Source of the DNA: Candidatus Latescibacterota bacterium
GTDB taxonomy: Bacteria; JAAXHH01
Assembly: GCA_022822725.1 (NCBI GenBank)
Contig: JAJEAN010000007.1
Coordinates: forward strand, 383,435 to 447,434
Length of the DNA: 64,000 nt
Reading direction: 5' to 3'
The notes below the pieces were generated by a model. That model saw only the letters and a list, made by a program, of their open reading frames with translations. It was not told the origin of the DNA and did not search any database. This document shows, piece by piece, positions 16,548 through 25,066 of this stretch (the first letter of the stretch is position 1; every line of letters begins with the position of its first letter). A program made the translations under genes and the position numbers.

Positions 16548-17998
16548 GTACACCGCCCGCTGGAACGACGTTGATCGACCCGGAGACCATCGCGTACTTC
16601 TACGATGAAGAGGCCGACGGTTTCGGTGAGCCCGCCACCGCGGCCGAAGCGCCAAGGAACCCGGGCATGATGGTCTCGGCCGGCGTGATCGGGCTGGGTT
16701 TCCTCGCACTCGCCGTCATCCTGTTCGGCATGCCCCTCTCCGGCGACTGGACGCCCTTCCTGCTCTCCTTCGGCCTGTTGTCGGCCGGTACGATCGGTTA
16801 CGCCTGGTTCGCCTACAAGGATACCGTGCCCGGCATCAAGCACGACGGCATCATGTTCGGGAACACCACGCACCGCGGCGCCATCGCCTGGGCACTGGGC
16901 ATCGCGCTCACCGGGTTCTACGTCGTACTGTACTGGTGGCCCGAATACCTGGCGCGCGCCATCGCCCTTGTCGAGCCGCTGTCGCAGGCCCTGGCGGGCC
17001 AGCCGGCGAACCAGTGGTTTCTCTACGGGTTTCTCTACACCATGGCCGTGGTCCTCTTCGGTTTCCGCATGTTCATGCGGTACCGCCACAACCGCTACCA
17101 CATCATCCGGACCATATCGGTCATGTTCTTCCAGCTGGTCCTGGCCTTTGTCCTTCCCCAGTTCCTCCGCGCGCTGAACGAACCGGAATTCTATTTCAGC
17201 TATTTCTGGCCGCTGAAATACGATTACCTGTTCCCCGGCACCGTGGACTACCTCGTCAACAGCCCGGGCGCCCTCGGCTCTTTCATGGTGTTCTGGGGCG
17301 CGGTCTGCTCCTTCATCGCCACACCCGTCCTGACTTATTTCTACGGGAAGCGGTGGTACTGCTCCTGGGTATGCGGTTGCGGTGGACTCGCCGAGACCCT
17401 GGGCGATCCCTGGCGGCATCTCACTCCCAAGTCGACCGTGTCCTGGAAGATCGAACGGGCGATCATCTACGCCGTGCTCCTGCTGATCATCCTCACGACG
17501 GCCGTGCTCTGGGTGAGCAGCACGTCCGACGGCGCGCTGAGCGCCATTTCCGCCCCGCTGAAGCAGTGGTACGGATTTTACATCGGCGCCGTATTCGCGG
17601 GGGTCATAGGCGTAGGGTTCTATCCCGTCCTCGGCAACCGGGTCTGGTGCCGTTTCGGCTGTCCGATGGCCGCGGTACTGGGCATCATCCAGCGCTTCTT
17701 CTCCCGCTTCCGCATCACGACCAACGGCGGCCAGTGCATGTCCTGCGGCAACTGCACCACCTATTGTGAGATGGGGATCGACGTGCGGGCCTACGCCGAG
17801 CGCGGCGAGAATATCGTCCGGTCATCCTGCGTGGGGTGCGGGGTCTGTTCGGCCGTGTGCCCCCGAGGCGTGCTCAAGCTCGAGAACGGCACGACCCACG
17901 GCGACCGGTACCCGGGGTCCGACAAACCGTTGGACGCTTTTTCAACGGCTGTCAGCAAGGGCGCCCGGGTGTACGGCGACCGCGACGGGTACGTGTAA
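16544..17998 (+). CDS. Membrane polyferredoxin with NapH/CcoG-like domain
   Basis: Integral membrane electron carrier of 484 residues. About six hydrophobic helices surround two Cys motifs of the NapH/NosR/RdxA type: C273-C277-C279 (CSWVCGCGG, where Cys-Gly replaces the usual Cys-Pro) and C369-C373 (CRFGCPM). The C-terminus holds two [4Fe-4S] sites, C398/C401/C404/C408 and C429/C432/C435/C439. The ATG at 16544 has AAAGGAG 8 bp upstream and overlaps the flavoprotein stop. The likely role is moving electrons between the flavoprotein and the membrane quinone pool or another acceptor; direction is unknown. Confidence 0.88.
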   Translation: MSTPPAGTTLIDPETIAYFYDEEADGFGEPATAAEAPRNPGMMVSAGVIGLGFLALAVILFGMPLSGDWTPFLLSFGLLSAGTIGYAWFAYKDTVPGIKHDGIMFGNTTHRGAIAWALGIALTGFYVVLYWWPEYLARAIALVEPLSQALAGQPANQWFLYGFLYTMAVVLFGFRMFMRYRHNRYHIIRTISVMFFQLVLAFVLPQFLRALNEPEFYFSYFWPLKYDYLFPGTVDYLVNSPGALGSFMVFWGAVCSFIATPVLTYFYGKRWYCSWVCGCGGLAETLGDPWRHLTPKSTVSWKIERAIIYAVLLLIILTTAVLWVSSTSDGALSAISAPLKQWYGFYIGAVFAGVIGVGFYPVLGNRVWCRFGCPMAAVLGIIQRFFSRFRITTNGGQCMSCGNCTTYCEMGIDVRAYAERGENIVRSSCVGCGVCSAVCPRGVLKLENGTTHGDRYPGSDKPLDAFSTAVSKGARVYGDRDGYV

Positions 17999-18079
17999 GC
18001 CGTTCGGTACCACCGATCGTCGGAACCCGCATACACCGGATGGCCGCGCCTGCGGACTTCGGATGTCGGCGCCCCGCAT

Positions 18080-18985
18080 TCACCTTACCAGGAAGATCAC
18101 CACCGCGACCGTGACGATGCTGCAGACGGTGGACAGGAACACGGCGTTGGCCGCGAAGTCCTCCCTGCTGCCGAATTCCATGGCGATCAGCACGGTGTTG
18201 ATCGCGGTGGGGTAACTGGTGGACACCACCAGGATCGGGGCGATCCTGGGATCGATGTCCAGCAGGATCACCAGTCCGTAGCCGATCAGGGGGGAAATCA
18301 CCAGTCGGCATACGAGGGACGCCAGGCTGGCCTGCCACGCCTGCGTGATGCGGGTCCTGGCCAGTTGCATGCCCAGGGTGACCAGGGCCATGGGAACGAG
18401 CGCCTCGGACAGGTACTCGATGGGAAGCCAGACGAAGCCGGGAAGTTGCAGGCCGAAGTTCCGGATGGCGAAGGCCAGGATCAGCGCGTATACGAAGGGC
18501 ATCTTGAAGGACTGAAGGAAAGCCCTCCGGGCCGAAATCCGGCCGACCGAGACGAAGAACAACCCCAGGGTGAACACGAGAAAGTTCTGGACGGCCAGGA
18601 CGATGGACTGCACGGCCAGGCCCAGCGTGGGGAAGGCCAGTTCGCTGGCCGGAAAGCCGTAATTGCCGCTGTTGTAGTACATGACCGACAGACTGAAGGC
18701 CTGCTTCATGTCCTTCCGGTACCGCATGATCAGGGAGCCGGCGAGGCTCAGGACATAGAGCGCGACCAGCATGAGCAGGCAGAACACGCTGGTGTCCCAA
18801 ACGAAATCGGCGGAGAGTTCGGACTGGGTCAGGGATACGACGAGGGTCGCGGGCATGACCAGGTAAAGCAGGACCCGCGTCAGGGCCTGCATATCAAAAT
18901 GCCATTTCTTCTGAAACAGGTAGCCGAGGGAGATGAGGACGAAAATCGGGGCGATGATGTCGAGCAGGATGATCAGGAATGGCAT
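18080..18985 (-). CDS. AEC family (auxin efflux carrier-type) permease
   Basis: Membrane transporter of 301 residues with ten predicted helices, 5+5 inverted. The N-terminus LLDIIAPIFVLISLGYLFQKK, the YYNSGNYGFPASELAF crossing motif in the middle and PLIGYGLVILL with TSYPTAINTVLIA near the C-terminus match the Mem_trans/AEC family. Members move malate, other organic acids or amino-acid-like anions. The substrate is not deducible and the neighbours give no clear hint. Confidence 0.92.
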   Translation of the reverse strand: MPFLIILLDIIAPIFVLISLGYLFQKKWHFDMQALTRVLLYLVMPATLVVSLTQSELSADFVWDTSVFCLLMLVALYVLSLAGSLIMRYRKDMKQAFSLSVMYYNSGNYGFPASELAFPTLGLAVQSIVLAVQNFLVFTLGLFFVSVGRISARRAFLQSFKMPFVYALILAFAIRNFGLQLPGFVWLPIEYLSEALVPMALVTLGMQLARTRITQAWQASLASLVCRLVISPLIGYGLVILLDIDPRIAPILVVSTSYPTAINTVLIAMEFGSREDFAANAVFLSTVCSIVTVAVVIFLVR

Positions 18986-19039
18986 CGGATCGGCGGGGAT
19001 GGGATTCGGGTGGACTCGCGTGGCTGCGTAGTTCGACGG

Positions 19040-19825
19040 TCAGCCGCCGAAGGGATCGAAGCGGCCGTCCGCCGCCGTCCACCCACCGTCGACGAACATG
19101 ACGGAACCGGTGGTGTAGGAACTGGCGTCCGAAGCCAGGTAGAGGACGGCACCCGCGATTTCATCCGGCCTGGCCCATCGCCGGAGCATCGTCTTGTCGG
19201 CGTACGCGTCGTACCATTCCGGGTGCTGCTTGATCTGGGCGGTAAGCGGCGTGTCCACCACGCCCGGGGCAATGGCGTTGGCCCGCACGCCCCGGTCGGC
19301 GAGTTCGGCCGCCAGTGCGCGGATCATGAGCACCACGCCGGACTTCGTCGCGGCGTAGACGCCCTGGCCCGGTTCTACGACCTGTGACCGAATACTCGAG
19401 AAGACGATAATACTGCCCCCGTTGTTTTCGGACATGGACCGGGCGACTTCGCGCACCAGGCGGAAGGTGCCTTTCAGGTTGAGATCGACGACCCGGTCGT
19501 ACTCTTCGTCGGTGTACTCGATGAGCGGTTTGCGTATGTTGACGCCGGGAGTGCTGACGAGGACGTCCGGGGGAGTAATACGGTCGAGAACGCGCTGAAT
19601 GTGGCCCGTATCGCGCATATCCAGCGTTACCGCATCGGCCGATCCGCCGTCCTGGCGTATCTCCTCCAGGGCGGATTCCGCCGCCTCCCGCCGCACGTCC
19701 GCGCAGACCACATGGGCGCCGAACTGGGCCAGGCACCGGGCCGAACTTCGGCCTATGCCGCTTCCACCGCCGACGACCAGCGCGGTGCGGCCTGTCAAAT
19801 CGAAGAGGTTTCTGTAGTCGGCCAT
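19040..19825 (-). CDS. Short-chain dehydrogenase/reductase
   Basis: Classical NAD(P)-dependent SDR of 261 residues. The cofactor loop is G19-G25 (VVGGGSGIGRSSA), DLNLKGTF is the helix 5 motif, and the catalytic triad is S143/S144 with Y157 and K161 (VYAATKSG). The PGVVDTP motif and C-terminal SYTTGSVMFVDGG are standard. The ATG at 19825 begins MADYRNLFDLTGR; longer in-frame upstream extension runs through a repeat and is rejected. The strand-4 sequence VSTPGVN replaces the usual NNAG, a modest variation. The substrate is unknown. Confidence 0.93.
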   Translation of the reverse strand: MADYRNLFDLTGRTALVVGGGSGIGRSSARCLAQFGAHVVCADVRREAAESALEEIRQDGGSADAVTLDMRDTGHIQRVLDRITPPDVLVSTPGVNIRKPLIEYTDEEYDRVVDLNLKGTFRLVREVARSMSENNGGSIIVFSSIRSQVVEPGQGVYAATKSGVVLMIRALAAELADRGVRANAIAPGVVDTPLTAQIKQHPEWYDAYADKTMLRRWARPDEIAGAVLYLASDASSYTTGSVMFVDGGWTAADGRFDPFGG

Positions 19826-19850
19826 AACGTGGTCCGGGCTATCGGCGTTA

Positions 19851-19935
19851 ACGTCCTTGCGCGGCATACGTCTTGGCGCCGCGAACTTCCCGGCGCGGTA
19901 TGGCATACGTCCTTGCGCGGCATACGTCTTGGCGC
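19851..19935. repeat. 29-bp direct repeat (two exact copies, 56 bp apart) with internal half-repeats
   Basis: An identical 29-bp sequence occurs at 19851-19879 and 19907-19935. It starts ACGTCCTTGCGCGGCAT and ends ACGTCTTGGCGC. Partial copies of GGCATACGTC also occur between and after them. The array occupies the 299-bp gap between the divergent SDR and lipid kinase genes; the remainder (19936-20124) shows no gene. Confidence 0.9.
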
Positions 19936-20124
19936 GGCAAGCATCCTTGTGCATGCCGGATCCAGGGGGATGCTTGGCTTTATCCGGCCAGCCCACTATC
20001 TTAGGACGCGGGCTGGCCCCTGTCAAGATGTTCGGCCCGGGGCCGGACGGGCGTATACGGGATCAGGGATGAGTAGCGTCGCCTGTAGGGGGCCGGCTTG
20101 GTCGATTTCGCCTGGAGGCAGTAG

Positions 20125-21015
20125 ATGAACGGTAGAATACGCATCGTCGCGAACCCGGCATCAGGCAGCGGACGCGGAATGAGGTACGCGGAACAGGTGC
20201 GGGACTTGTTGACGGCCAACCATGCGGACGTCGAGATCCGCCCTACCTCGGCCCGGAGCGAGGCGGAGGCCTTCGCGGCGGAAGCGGTGCGCGAAGGATA
20301 TGCCTGCGTGGTTGCCTGCGGGGGCGACGGAACCGTCCACGAGGTAGTAAACGCGCTGGCAGGAACGGACGTAGCCCTCGGCATCCTGCCCTGCGGACGC
20401 GGCAACGATTATGCCCGGGCGATGGGGATACCGGCCGCGCCCGAGAAAGCCGCATCCGTCCTGCTGCAGGGCCATGTCCGTCCCTTCGACCTGGGCAAGG
20501 TTAACGACCGGTACTTCGCGACAGTGGTGACGCTGGGATTGGATTCGGAGGTGGCCAGGCTGGTTTTCGAAGGGCAGGTCCCGTTCAAGGGCATGGCGGC
20601 CTATCTGTGGGGCCTGGCGCGCATGCTGCGCGTCTATCGCGGCGTGGCGTTGCGCATGACCGGAGACTTCGGCACCATCGACCAGACGGTCCTGCTCGCG
20701 GCCACCGGGAACACCAGCACGTACGGAGGCGGGATCAGGATCGCGCCGAACGCCGACCCGGCGGACGGGGCCCTCGACATCTGTCTCGTGCGCATGATGA
20801 GCGTGAGCCGTATCCTGCGGGTATTTCCCCGGGTCTACTGGGGCGGACACCTGACCCACCCCGGCGTCTTCTCCTACAGGACGGGCAGCCTGAGCATGGA
20901 AACGGAGCGGCCGGTCGTAATGTTCGCCGACGGCGAGCCCGTGGGCGAGACCCCAGCGGAGATCATCGCGGTGCCCGGTGCGTTGCGGGTTGCCTGTCCG
21001 GCGCCCGCAGGCTGA
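20125..21015 (+). CDS. YegS/DgkB-type lipid (diacylglycerol) kinase
   Basis: Soluble lipid kinase of 296 residues from the DAGK_cat family, phosphorylating diacylglycerol or a related lipid at the membrane surface. Motifs are IVANPASGSGRG (N-terminal nucleotide loop), VVACGGDGTVHEVVNAL (GGDGT catalytic loop), LGILPCGRGNDYARAMGIP and the C-terminal ADPADGALDICLV with VMFADGEPV. Length is normal. GGAGG at 20114-20118 supports the ATG. It is not in an obvious operon. Confidence 0.92.
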   Translation: MNGRIRIVANPASGSGRGMRYAEQVRDLLTANHADVEIRPTSARSEAEAFAAEAVREGYACVVACGGDGTVHEVVNALAGTDVALGILPCGRGNDYARAMGIPAAPEKAASVLLQGHVRPFDLGKVNDRYFATVVTLGLDSEVARLVFEGQVPFKGMAAYLWGLARMLRVYRGVALRMTGDFGTIDQTVLLAATGNTSTYGGGIRIAPNADPADGALDICLVRMMSVSRILRVFPRVYWGGHLTHPGVFSYRTGSLSMETERPVVMFADGEPVGETPAEIIAVPGALRVACPAPAG

Positions 21016-21035
21016 AGGGCACGGGTTATCCGTAC

Positions 21036-21075
21036 GCTACTCCCTCTGCGCTACTCCCTCTGCGCTACTCCCTGG
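21036..21075. repeat. 14-bp direct repeat (2.8 copies) at the 3' ends of converging genes
   Basis: GCTACTCCCTCTGC begins at 21036, 21050 and 21064. The third, incomplete copy runs into the last codons of the minus-strand solute-binding protein, whose stop is at 21065. It may have arisen by slippage past the stop codon. No terminator hairpin is evident. Confidence 0.88.
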
Positions 21076-22708
21076 TCTTGTAAAGCCGGGAATACATGAG
21101 GGCGCCCACGATACCGTCGTAATCCCTGGAATAACCCTTGAGGTTGGACTTGCGGAGCTGAAGCGTCAGGGGATGGAAGACGAAGGCGGCAGCGTAGTCC
21201 CGCACGAGGATCTCCTCCGCCTGCCTGTAAAGCTTCGTGCGCATTTCCGGGTCCAGTTCGGCCCCGGCTCTTTCCACCAGCGCGTCGAATTCGGGTTGCA
21301 CCCAGTCGTGCCGCCCCGCGCCTTTCGGCTGGGAGCGCCAGGTCATGTCGAGCATGTTGCGCGGATCCATGTAATCGGCGACGAAACGCAGAAAGCCGAA
21401 GTCCATTTCCCAGTTGTACAGCTTGCTCATGTAGGCCGTCCGGTCGAGCGTTCGAACGCTGACGTCGACCCCCAGGTGTTCCAGCAACATGCTTTGTATG
21501 GCCTCACCGGCCATCTTCATGGACGGCGTCGGCGCACGCAACCACATTTCCTGCCTGGGAAACCCTCTGCCGTTCGGATAGCCGGCCTCCCGCATCAGCG
21601 CCTTCGCGCGGGCCGGATCGAATGCCTGGTGCGGTTTCATTGCGTCGCCGTTGTATTCCCTGAAGTCGGGCGGCATCATGGAGTAGGCCGGCGACGCCGC
21701 ACCCCTGAGGACGATCCTGCAGATCGCGTCCCGGTCCAGTGCCCGGGCGAAGGCTTCTCTGACGCGGATGTCGTCGAACGGCGGTTCCGCCACCTGGAAG
21801 AACAGGTACCAGGTCGTTCTTCCCGGCGTCTTCACGAGTTCCCGGCTCAGTACGGGATGCCGTTCAATACGGTCCATGTCGTTGATATCGACCGTCTCCA
21901 CGTCCACCTCGTTGTTCTCATAGGCCAGGACGGTCTGTGCCGCCGCGTAGCGGAATGGATGGATGACCTTTTCCAGCAGGGGCTTGTGGGGGCCGTTGTA
22001 CATGGGATCGGGGACGAAGGTCATGTGGCTGCCCGTTGCCCATTCGGACATCCTGAAACCGGAGTTCGACACGATATTGTCGACGTCGGTCCATTTCCGG
22101 CCGTGCTTTTCCACCGCCCATCGCGGCGCGGGGTAGGCCAGTCCGAAGGAAACCACGTGGGGAAAGTGGGGCGCGCCGCGCTCCATGTCCACCTGGAGCG
22201 TGAGGTCGTCGACGGCACGGACCCCGAGCCGGGCCAGGTCGGTGATCTCCCCGAGGCTGATGGCCTTCGCGTTCATGATGTCGTAATAGAAGAAGGCATA
22301 GGGATTGGCGTTGGCCGGATCGAGCATCCGCCTGAAAGCAAAGACGAAGTCGTGGGCCGTTACGGGCCGGCCGTCACTCCACCGGGCGCCGGGCCGGAGG
22401 TGGAACGTCCACTCCGTGGCGTCGTCGGAGACGTCATAGTGGGTGGCGGCGCCGGGTATGGGCTGCCAGAGCTCGTCCCGGATGAGCAGGGTTTCGAAGG
22501 GCAGGAGCGTGGATTCACCGTCGTAGAGATTGATCTGGATGTCGAGGCTGCGCGGCTCCGGGCTCATCACCCGGAAGACCTGCCGTTCGGGCGCCGCCGC
22601 GTCGGCCGGCAGCGCGACGCCGACGGAGTTGGTGTACTGGCCGTGGGAATCACCGGCAGGCGGCAGGACGGCCGCGGCCAGCAGCAGGACGAAAATTACC
22701 TTGTGCAT
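21065..22708 (-). CDS. Family 5 extracellular solute-binding protein (orphan, second copy)
   Basis: Periplasmic SBP_bac_5 protein of 547 residues with an N-terminal signal peptide (MHKVIFVLLLAAAVLPP, cleavage near SHG-QY). The mature start YTNSVGVALPADAAAPERQVF closely parallels the protein at 1242-3068, so the two are paralogues. Core segments include LRPGARWSDGRPVTAHDF, VREAFARALDRDA and AKALMREAGYPNGRGFPRQEMW. No permease or ATPase is adjacent, so it must share a remote ABC transporter or act otherwise. A good promoter is visible upstream (22769-22798). Confidence 0.9.
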   Translation of the reverse strand: MHKVIFVLLLAAAVLPPAGDSHGQYTNSVGVALPADAAAPERQVFRVMSPEPRSLDIQINLYDGESTLLPFETLLIRDELWQPIPGAATHYDVSDDATEWTFHLRPGARWSDGRPVTAHDFVFAFRRMLDPANANPYAFFYYDIMNAKAISLGEITDLARLGVRAVDDLTLQVDMERGAPHFPHVVSFGLAYPAPRWAVEKHGRKWTDVDNIVSNSGFRMSEWATGSHMTFVPDPMYNGPHKPLLEKVIHPFRYAAAQTVLAYENNEVDVETVDINDMDRIERHPVLSRELVKTPGRTTWYLFFQVAEPPFDDIRVREAFARALDRDAICRIVLRGAASPAYSMMPPDFREYNGDAMKPHQAFDPARAKALMREAGYPNGRGFPRQEMWLRAPTPSMKMAGEAIQSMLLEHLGVDVSVRTLDRTAYMSKLYNWEMDFGFLRFVADYMDPRNMLDMTWRSQPKGAGRHDWVQPEFDALVERAGAELDPEMRTKLYRQAEEILVRDYAAAFVFHPLTLQLRKSNLKGYSRDYDGIVGALMYSRLYKTRE

Positions 22709-22768
22709 GGAGGTTCCCGGATAAGGTGAATCGGGCTAGTCTATGCTGCCTGTGCGTGTTGCATGATG

Positions 22769-22798
22769 AATATAGACTCGCCGGCGGAGGCGGGTCAA
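22769..22798 (-). promoter_or_regulatory. Predicted sigma-70 promoter of the solute-binding protein gene
   Basis: On the minus strand, TTGACC (complement of 22793-22798) and TATATT (complement of 22769-22774) are separated by 18 bp; both match consensus at 5 of 6 positions. Transcription would start about 50 bp before the ATG at 22708. Confidence 0.6.
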
Positions 22799-22896
22799 GA
22801 GATTGTCCACCGCCCTGTATTTGCTTGACATCACCCATCCCTGCGCCTACTTGATTACACGGTGTTTCCGTCAATATCGGCGTTCCGTCCCGGGTC

Positions 22897-24009
22897 ATGC
22901 CCATGCTGTCCGAAAGTCCCATTACCTTCGACCGCGTAGTCCGCATCGCAATCGCCGTGGGCGTGATCTGGCTGTCGATCACCCTGATCGCCTATCTGAG
23001 CGACGTGCTCATACCCTTTGCCGTCGCACTGCTGCTCGCCTACCTGATCAATCCCCTGACTTCATGGCTGCAACGCAAACTGCCCTTCAAGCATCGAATC
23101 ATCTCCGTACTGCTGAGCCTGACGATCATCCTCGCCGCCGTGATCCTTTTCCTGTCGGTCCTGATCCCGATGGTCGTGAGTGAAGTGATGCAGATGCAGC
23201 GACTGCTCTCCGGACTGGTGGACACGGACCAGTGGCAGGCGAGACTGGCGGACTATGTTCCCGAGGAAATCAGGATCTACATCGCTGACCTGGTCCGGAT
23301 CGAGGAACTGGTCCAGCTGTTGAACTTAGAGAACATCCGGCTGTTCTTTCAACAGGTTCTGCCCGGTATCTGGGGTGTGTTCTCAGGTACCATCAGCTTC
23401 ATCATCGGTCTTGCGGTCATCATCGTCATCCTGCTCTACCTGGTCTTCATCCTGCTGGACTTCGACGAACTCTCCAAAGGCTGGAAGGACCTGATCCCCG
23501 ACCAGTACAGGCAGGTCGTACTCGACGTCGTATCCGACTTCACGAAGGCCATGCGGGTTTATTTCCGCGCCCAGGCCCTCATCGCCTTCATCGTCGGACT
23601 GCTATTCGCTCTGGGCTTCTGGCTAATCGGCCTGCCCATGGGGATCATGCTGGGCCTGTTTATCGGGCTGCTCAACATGGTGCCCTACCTGCAGGTCGTG
23701 GGCCTCATTCCGGCGGTGCTGTTCGCGATTGCCGGGGCCCTGGGCGCGGGCGAGAGCATCTGGGTCATGCTCATCCTCGTCCTGGCCGTGTTCGCCGTCG
23801 TACAGGTCATCCAGGACGCCATCCTGGTTCCGAGGATCATGGGCAGCGTGACCGGGTTCAACCCGGCGGTGATCCTCCTCTCCCTTTCCATCTGGGGAAA
23901 ACTGCTGGGTATACTGGGGTTACTGATCGCACTGCCGGTGACGTTCCTGATCCATTCGTACTACAAAAGGTTCCTGAAGGGGTCTCACCCGGTGAAGGAA
24001 CCGGCATGA
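22897..24009 (+). CDS. AI-2E family transporter (TqsA/PerM-like permease)
   Basis: Integral membrane protein of 370 residues with about eight helices. It shows the family features PFAVALLLAYLINPL near helix 2, a cytosolic helical stretch (residues 90-150), and the C-terminal FIGLLNMVPYLQVVG and VIQDAILVPRIMGSVTGFNPAVILLSLSIWGKLLGILG segments. Family roles include AI-2 export and Na+/H+ antiport; which applies is not deducible. A second ATG six bases in is possible. A TTGACA at 22825-22830 upstream lacks a good -10. Confidence 0.92.
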   Translation: MPMLSESPITFDRVVRIAIAVGVIWLSITLIAYLSDVLIPFAVALLLAYLINPLTSWLQRKLPFKHRIISVLLSLTIILAAVILFLSVLIPMVVSEVMQMQRLLSGLVDTDQWQARLADYVPEEIRIYIADLVRIEELVQLLNLENIRLFFQQVLPGIWGVFSGTISFIIGLAVIIVILLYLVFILLDFDELSKGWKDLIPDQYRQVVLDVVSDFTKAMRVYFRAQALIAFIVGLLFALGFWLIGLPMGIMLGLFIGLLNMVPYLQVVGLIPAVLFAIAGALGAGESIWVMLILVLAVFAVVQVIQDAILVPRIMGSVTGFNPAVILLSLSIWGKLLGILGLLIALPVTFLIHSYYKRFLKGSHPVKEPA

Positions 24010-24020
24010 AGGAGCAGTGA

Positions 24021-24279
24021 ATGGACAGAATCTCCTGGGACGAGTGTTTCGCGCGCATCGCCTATGCCGTTTTGGCGCGATCGAACTGCATTCGCCGGCA
24101 CATCGGCGCCGTGATCGTGAACGACAAGATCATCACCAGCACGGGCTGCAGCGGCACCCCACGGGCCGGGGGAGAATCTGCTTGACGCGCAGCCGGACTG
24201 TACGGAAATTACGCGGCAAATCCATAAGGAACATAGCACGTGCGAAACGGGTGACGTTTGCATACCAGCGAACGCATAA
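24021..24279 (+). pseudogene. Decayed cytidine/dCMP deaminase-like gene
   Basis: The first 54 codons, after a clear AAGGAG SD, read like the start of a dCMP/tRNA-type deaminase: MDRISWDECFARIAYAV, then CIRRHIGAVIV and STGCSGTPRAG. The frame stops at 24183. A one-base shift in a G5 run near 24168-24172 lets it continue as CTEITRQIHKEHSTCE up to VCIPANA, then TAA at 24277-24279, where the zinc-binding HAE motif is expected. NAVG in another frame at about 24280 looks like the end of that motif. No PCxxC zinc site follows. I read this as a remnant with at least two lesions; the alignment is by eye. Confidence 0.6.
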
Positions 24280-25013
24280 CGCAGTCGGACTTCGTCTACC
24301 GCCGGCAGCAGGATTCGAAATCGGAGGTCCTGTCCTTTTCCGAAGCGTATCCCGATTACCATCCGCAGGACCGCGTGGGACTGATCTCACCCCGCTTCGA
24401 AGACGGCCTCTTCGGGCTGGCCGGCGCCGTCCTAGGGCTGGCGACCGGGTTCTACGACTGCCTCCGGTCAAAAGGGGGCGAGTTTTTCAATTACCCGCAG
24501 CACCACGTCTTCATCGGTGGACGGGATGTGATAGGGGTACGGGACGCGCGCGTTCACACGCGGAACGGTGACCGGGACCTAACGAACCAGGAGATGGGGA
24601 GTGCCTGGGGATGGCTCGACGTCTGGCCGGAAACCAACTGGCATCTCTGCCCGGCGACTCCGGCAGGCATGCTCGAGGCGGCATTCCGCCACCAGGTCAA
24701 CCGACTGTTCTGGCCGGCATCATTCATGCCCGGTACCGTGGATAAACCGCTTCCGCATTATGCGTATAGACTGCTGCTCGGAAGGATGAAATCCGTCTGG
24801 TATTACGACTGCGAGGATGGGAGTCTGGAAGTCCGGGCATCGGGGTCCGCCGCGGACGTCATCCGGGAAAGCCTGGAACGGCTGCCCCTTGGAGCCCGGG
24901 CTGCGGATCCTGCTCTGAACCCGCCCAGCCGACCGTGGTTCGAGCACAGTTTCAAACCAGTGGAACCTGAAGCGTTTCTTGAAGATATGTCGGCTTGCTT
25001 CAAGGATGAATGA
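24258..25013 (+). CDS. Hypothetical protein, unknown family
   Basis: Open frame of 251 residues that I do not recognise. It is soluble-looking, rich in Trp, Tyr and Phe, without signal peptide or clear membrane helix, although LFGLAGAVLGLATGFYDCL is mildly hydrophobic. Notable segments are HHVFIGGRDVIGVRDARV and GWLDVWPETNWHLCPATP. The TTG start at 24258 is uncertain: it lies inside the decayed deaminase remnant and has only a weak GGGTGA upstream, so the gene could be 5'-truncated. Base composition matches its neighbours, and the stop is 53 bp before the PhyH-HEAT gene, suggesting co-transcription. Confidence 0.6.
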   Translation: MHTSERITQSDFVYRRQQDSKSEVLSFSEAYPDYHPQDRVGLISPRFEDGLFGLAGAVLGLATGFYDCLRSKGGEFFNYPQHHVFIGGRDVIGVRDARVHTRNGDRDLTNQEMGSAWGWLDVWPETNWHLCPATPAGMLEAAFRHQVNRLFWPASFMPGTVDKPLPHYAYRLLLGRMKSVWYYDCEDGSLEVRASGSAADVIRESLERLPLGARAADPALNPPSRPWFEHSFKPVEPEAFLEDMSACFKDE

Positions 25014-25066
25014 AGGTGCAAGAAGTCATGCCAAATCGAGCCATGCCAATAAAGGAGCAGTGACTC

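Noticed and set aside
22825-22853. Promoter for the AI-2E family gene with TTGACA at 22825
   Set aside because: The -35 is perfect, but the hexamers at 16-18 bp spacing (such as TACTTG) match the -10 poorly. Left unlisted as a feature.
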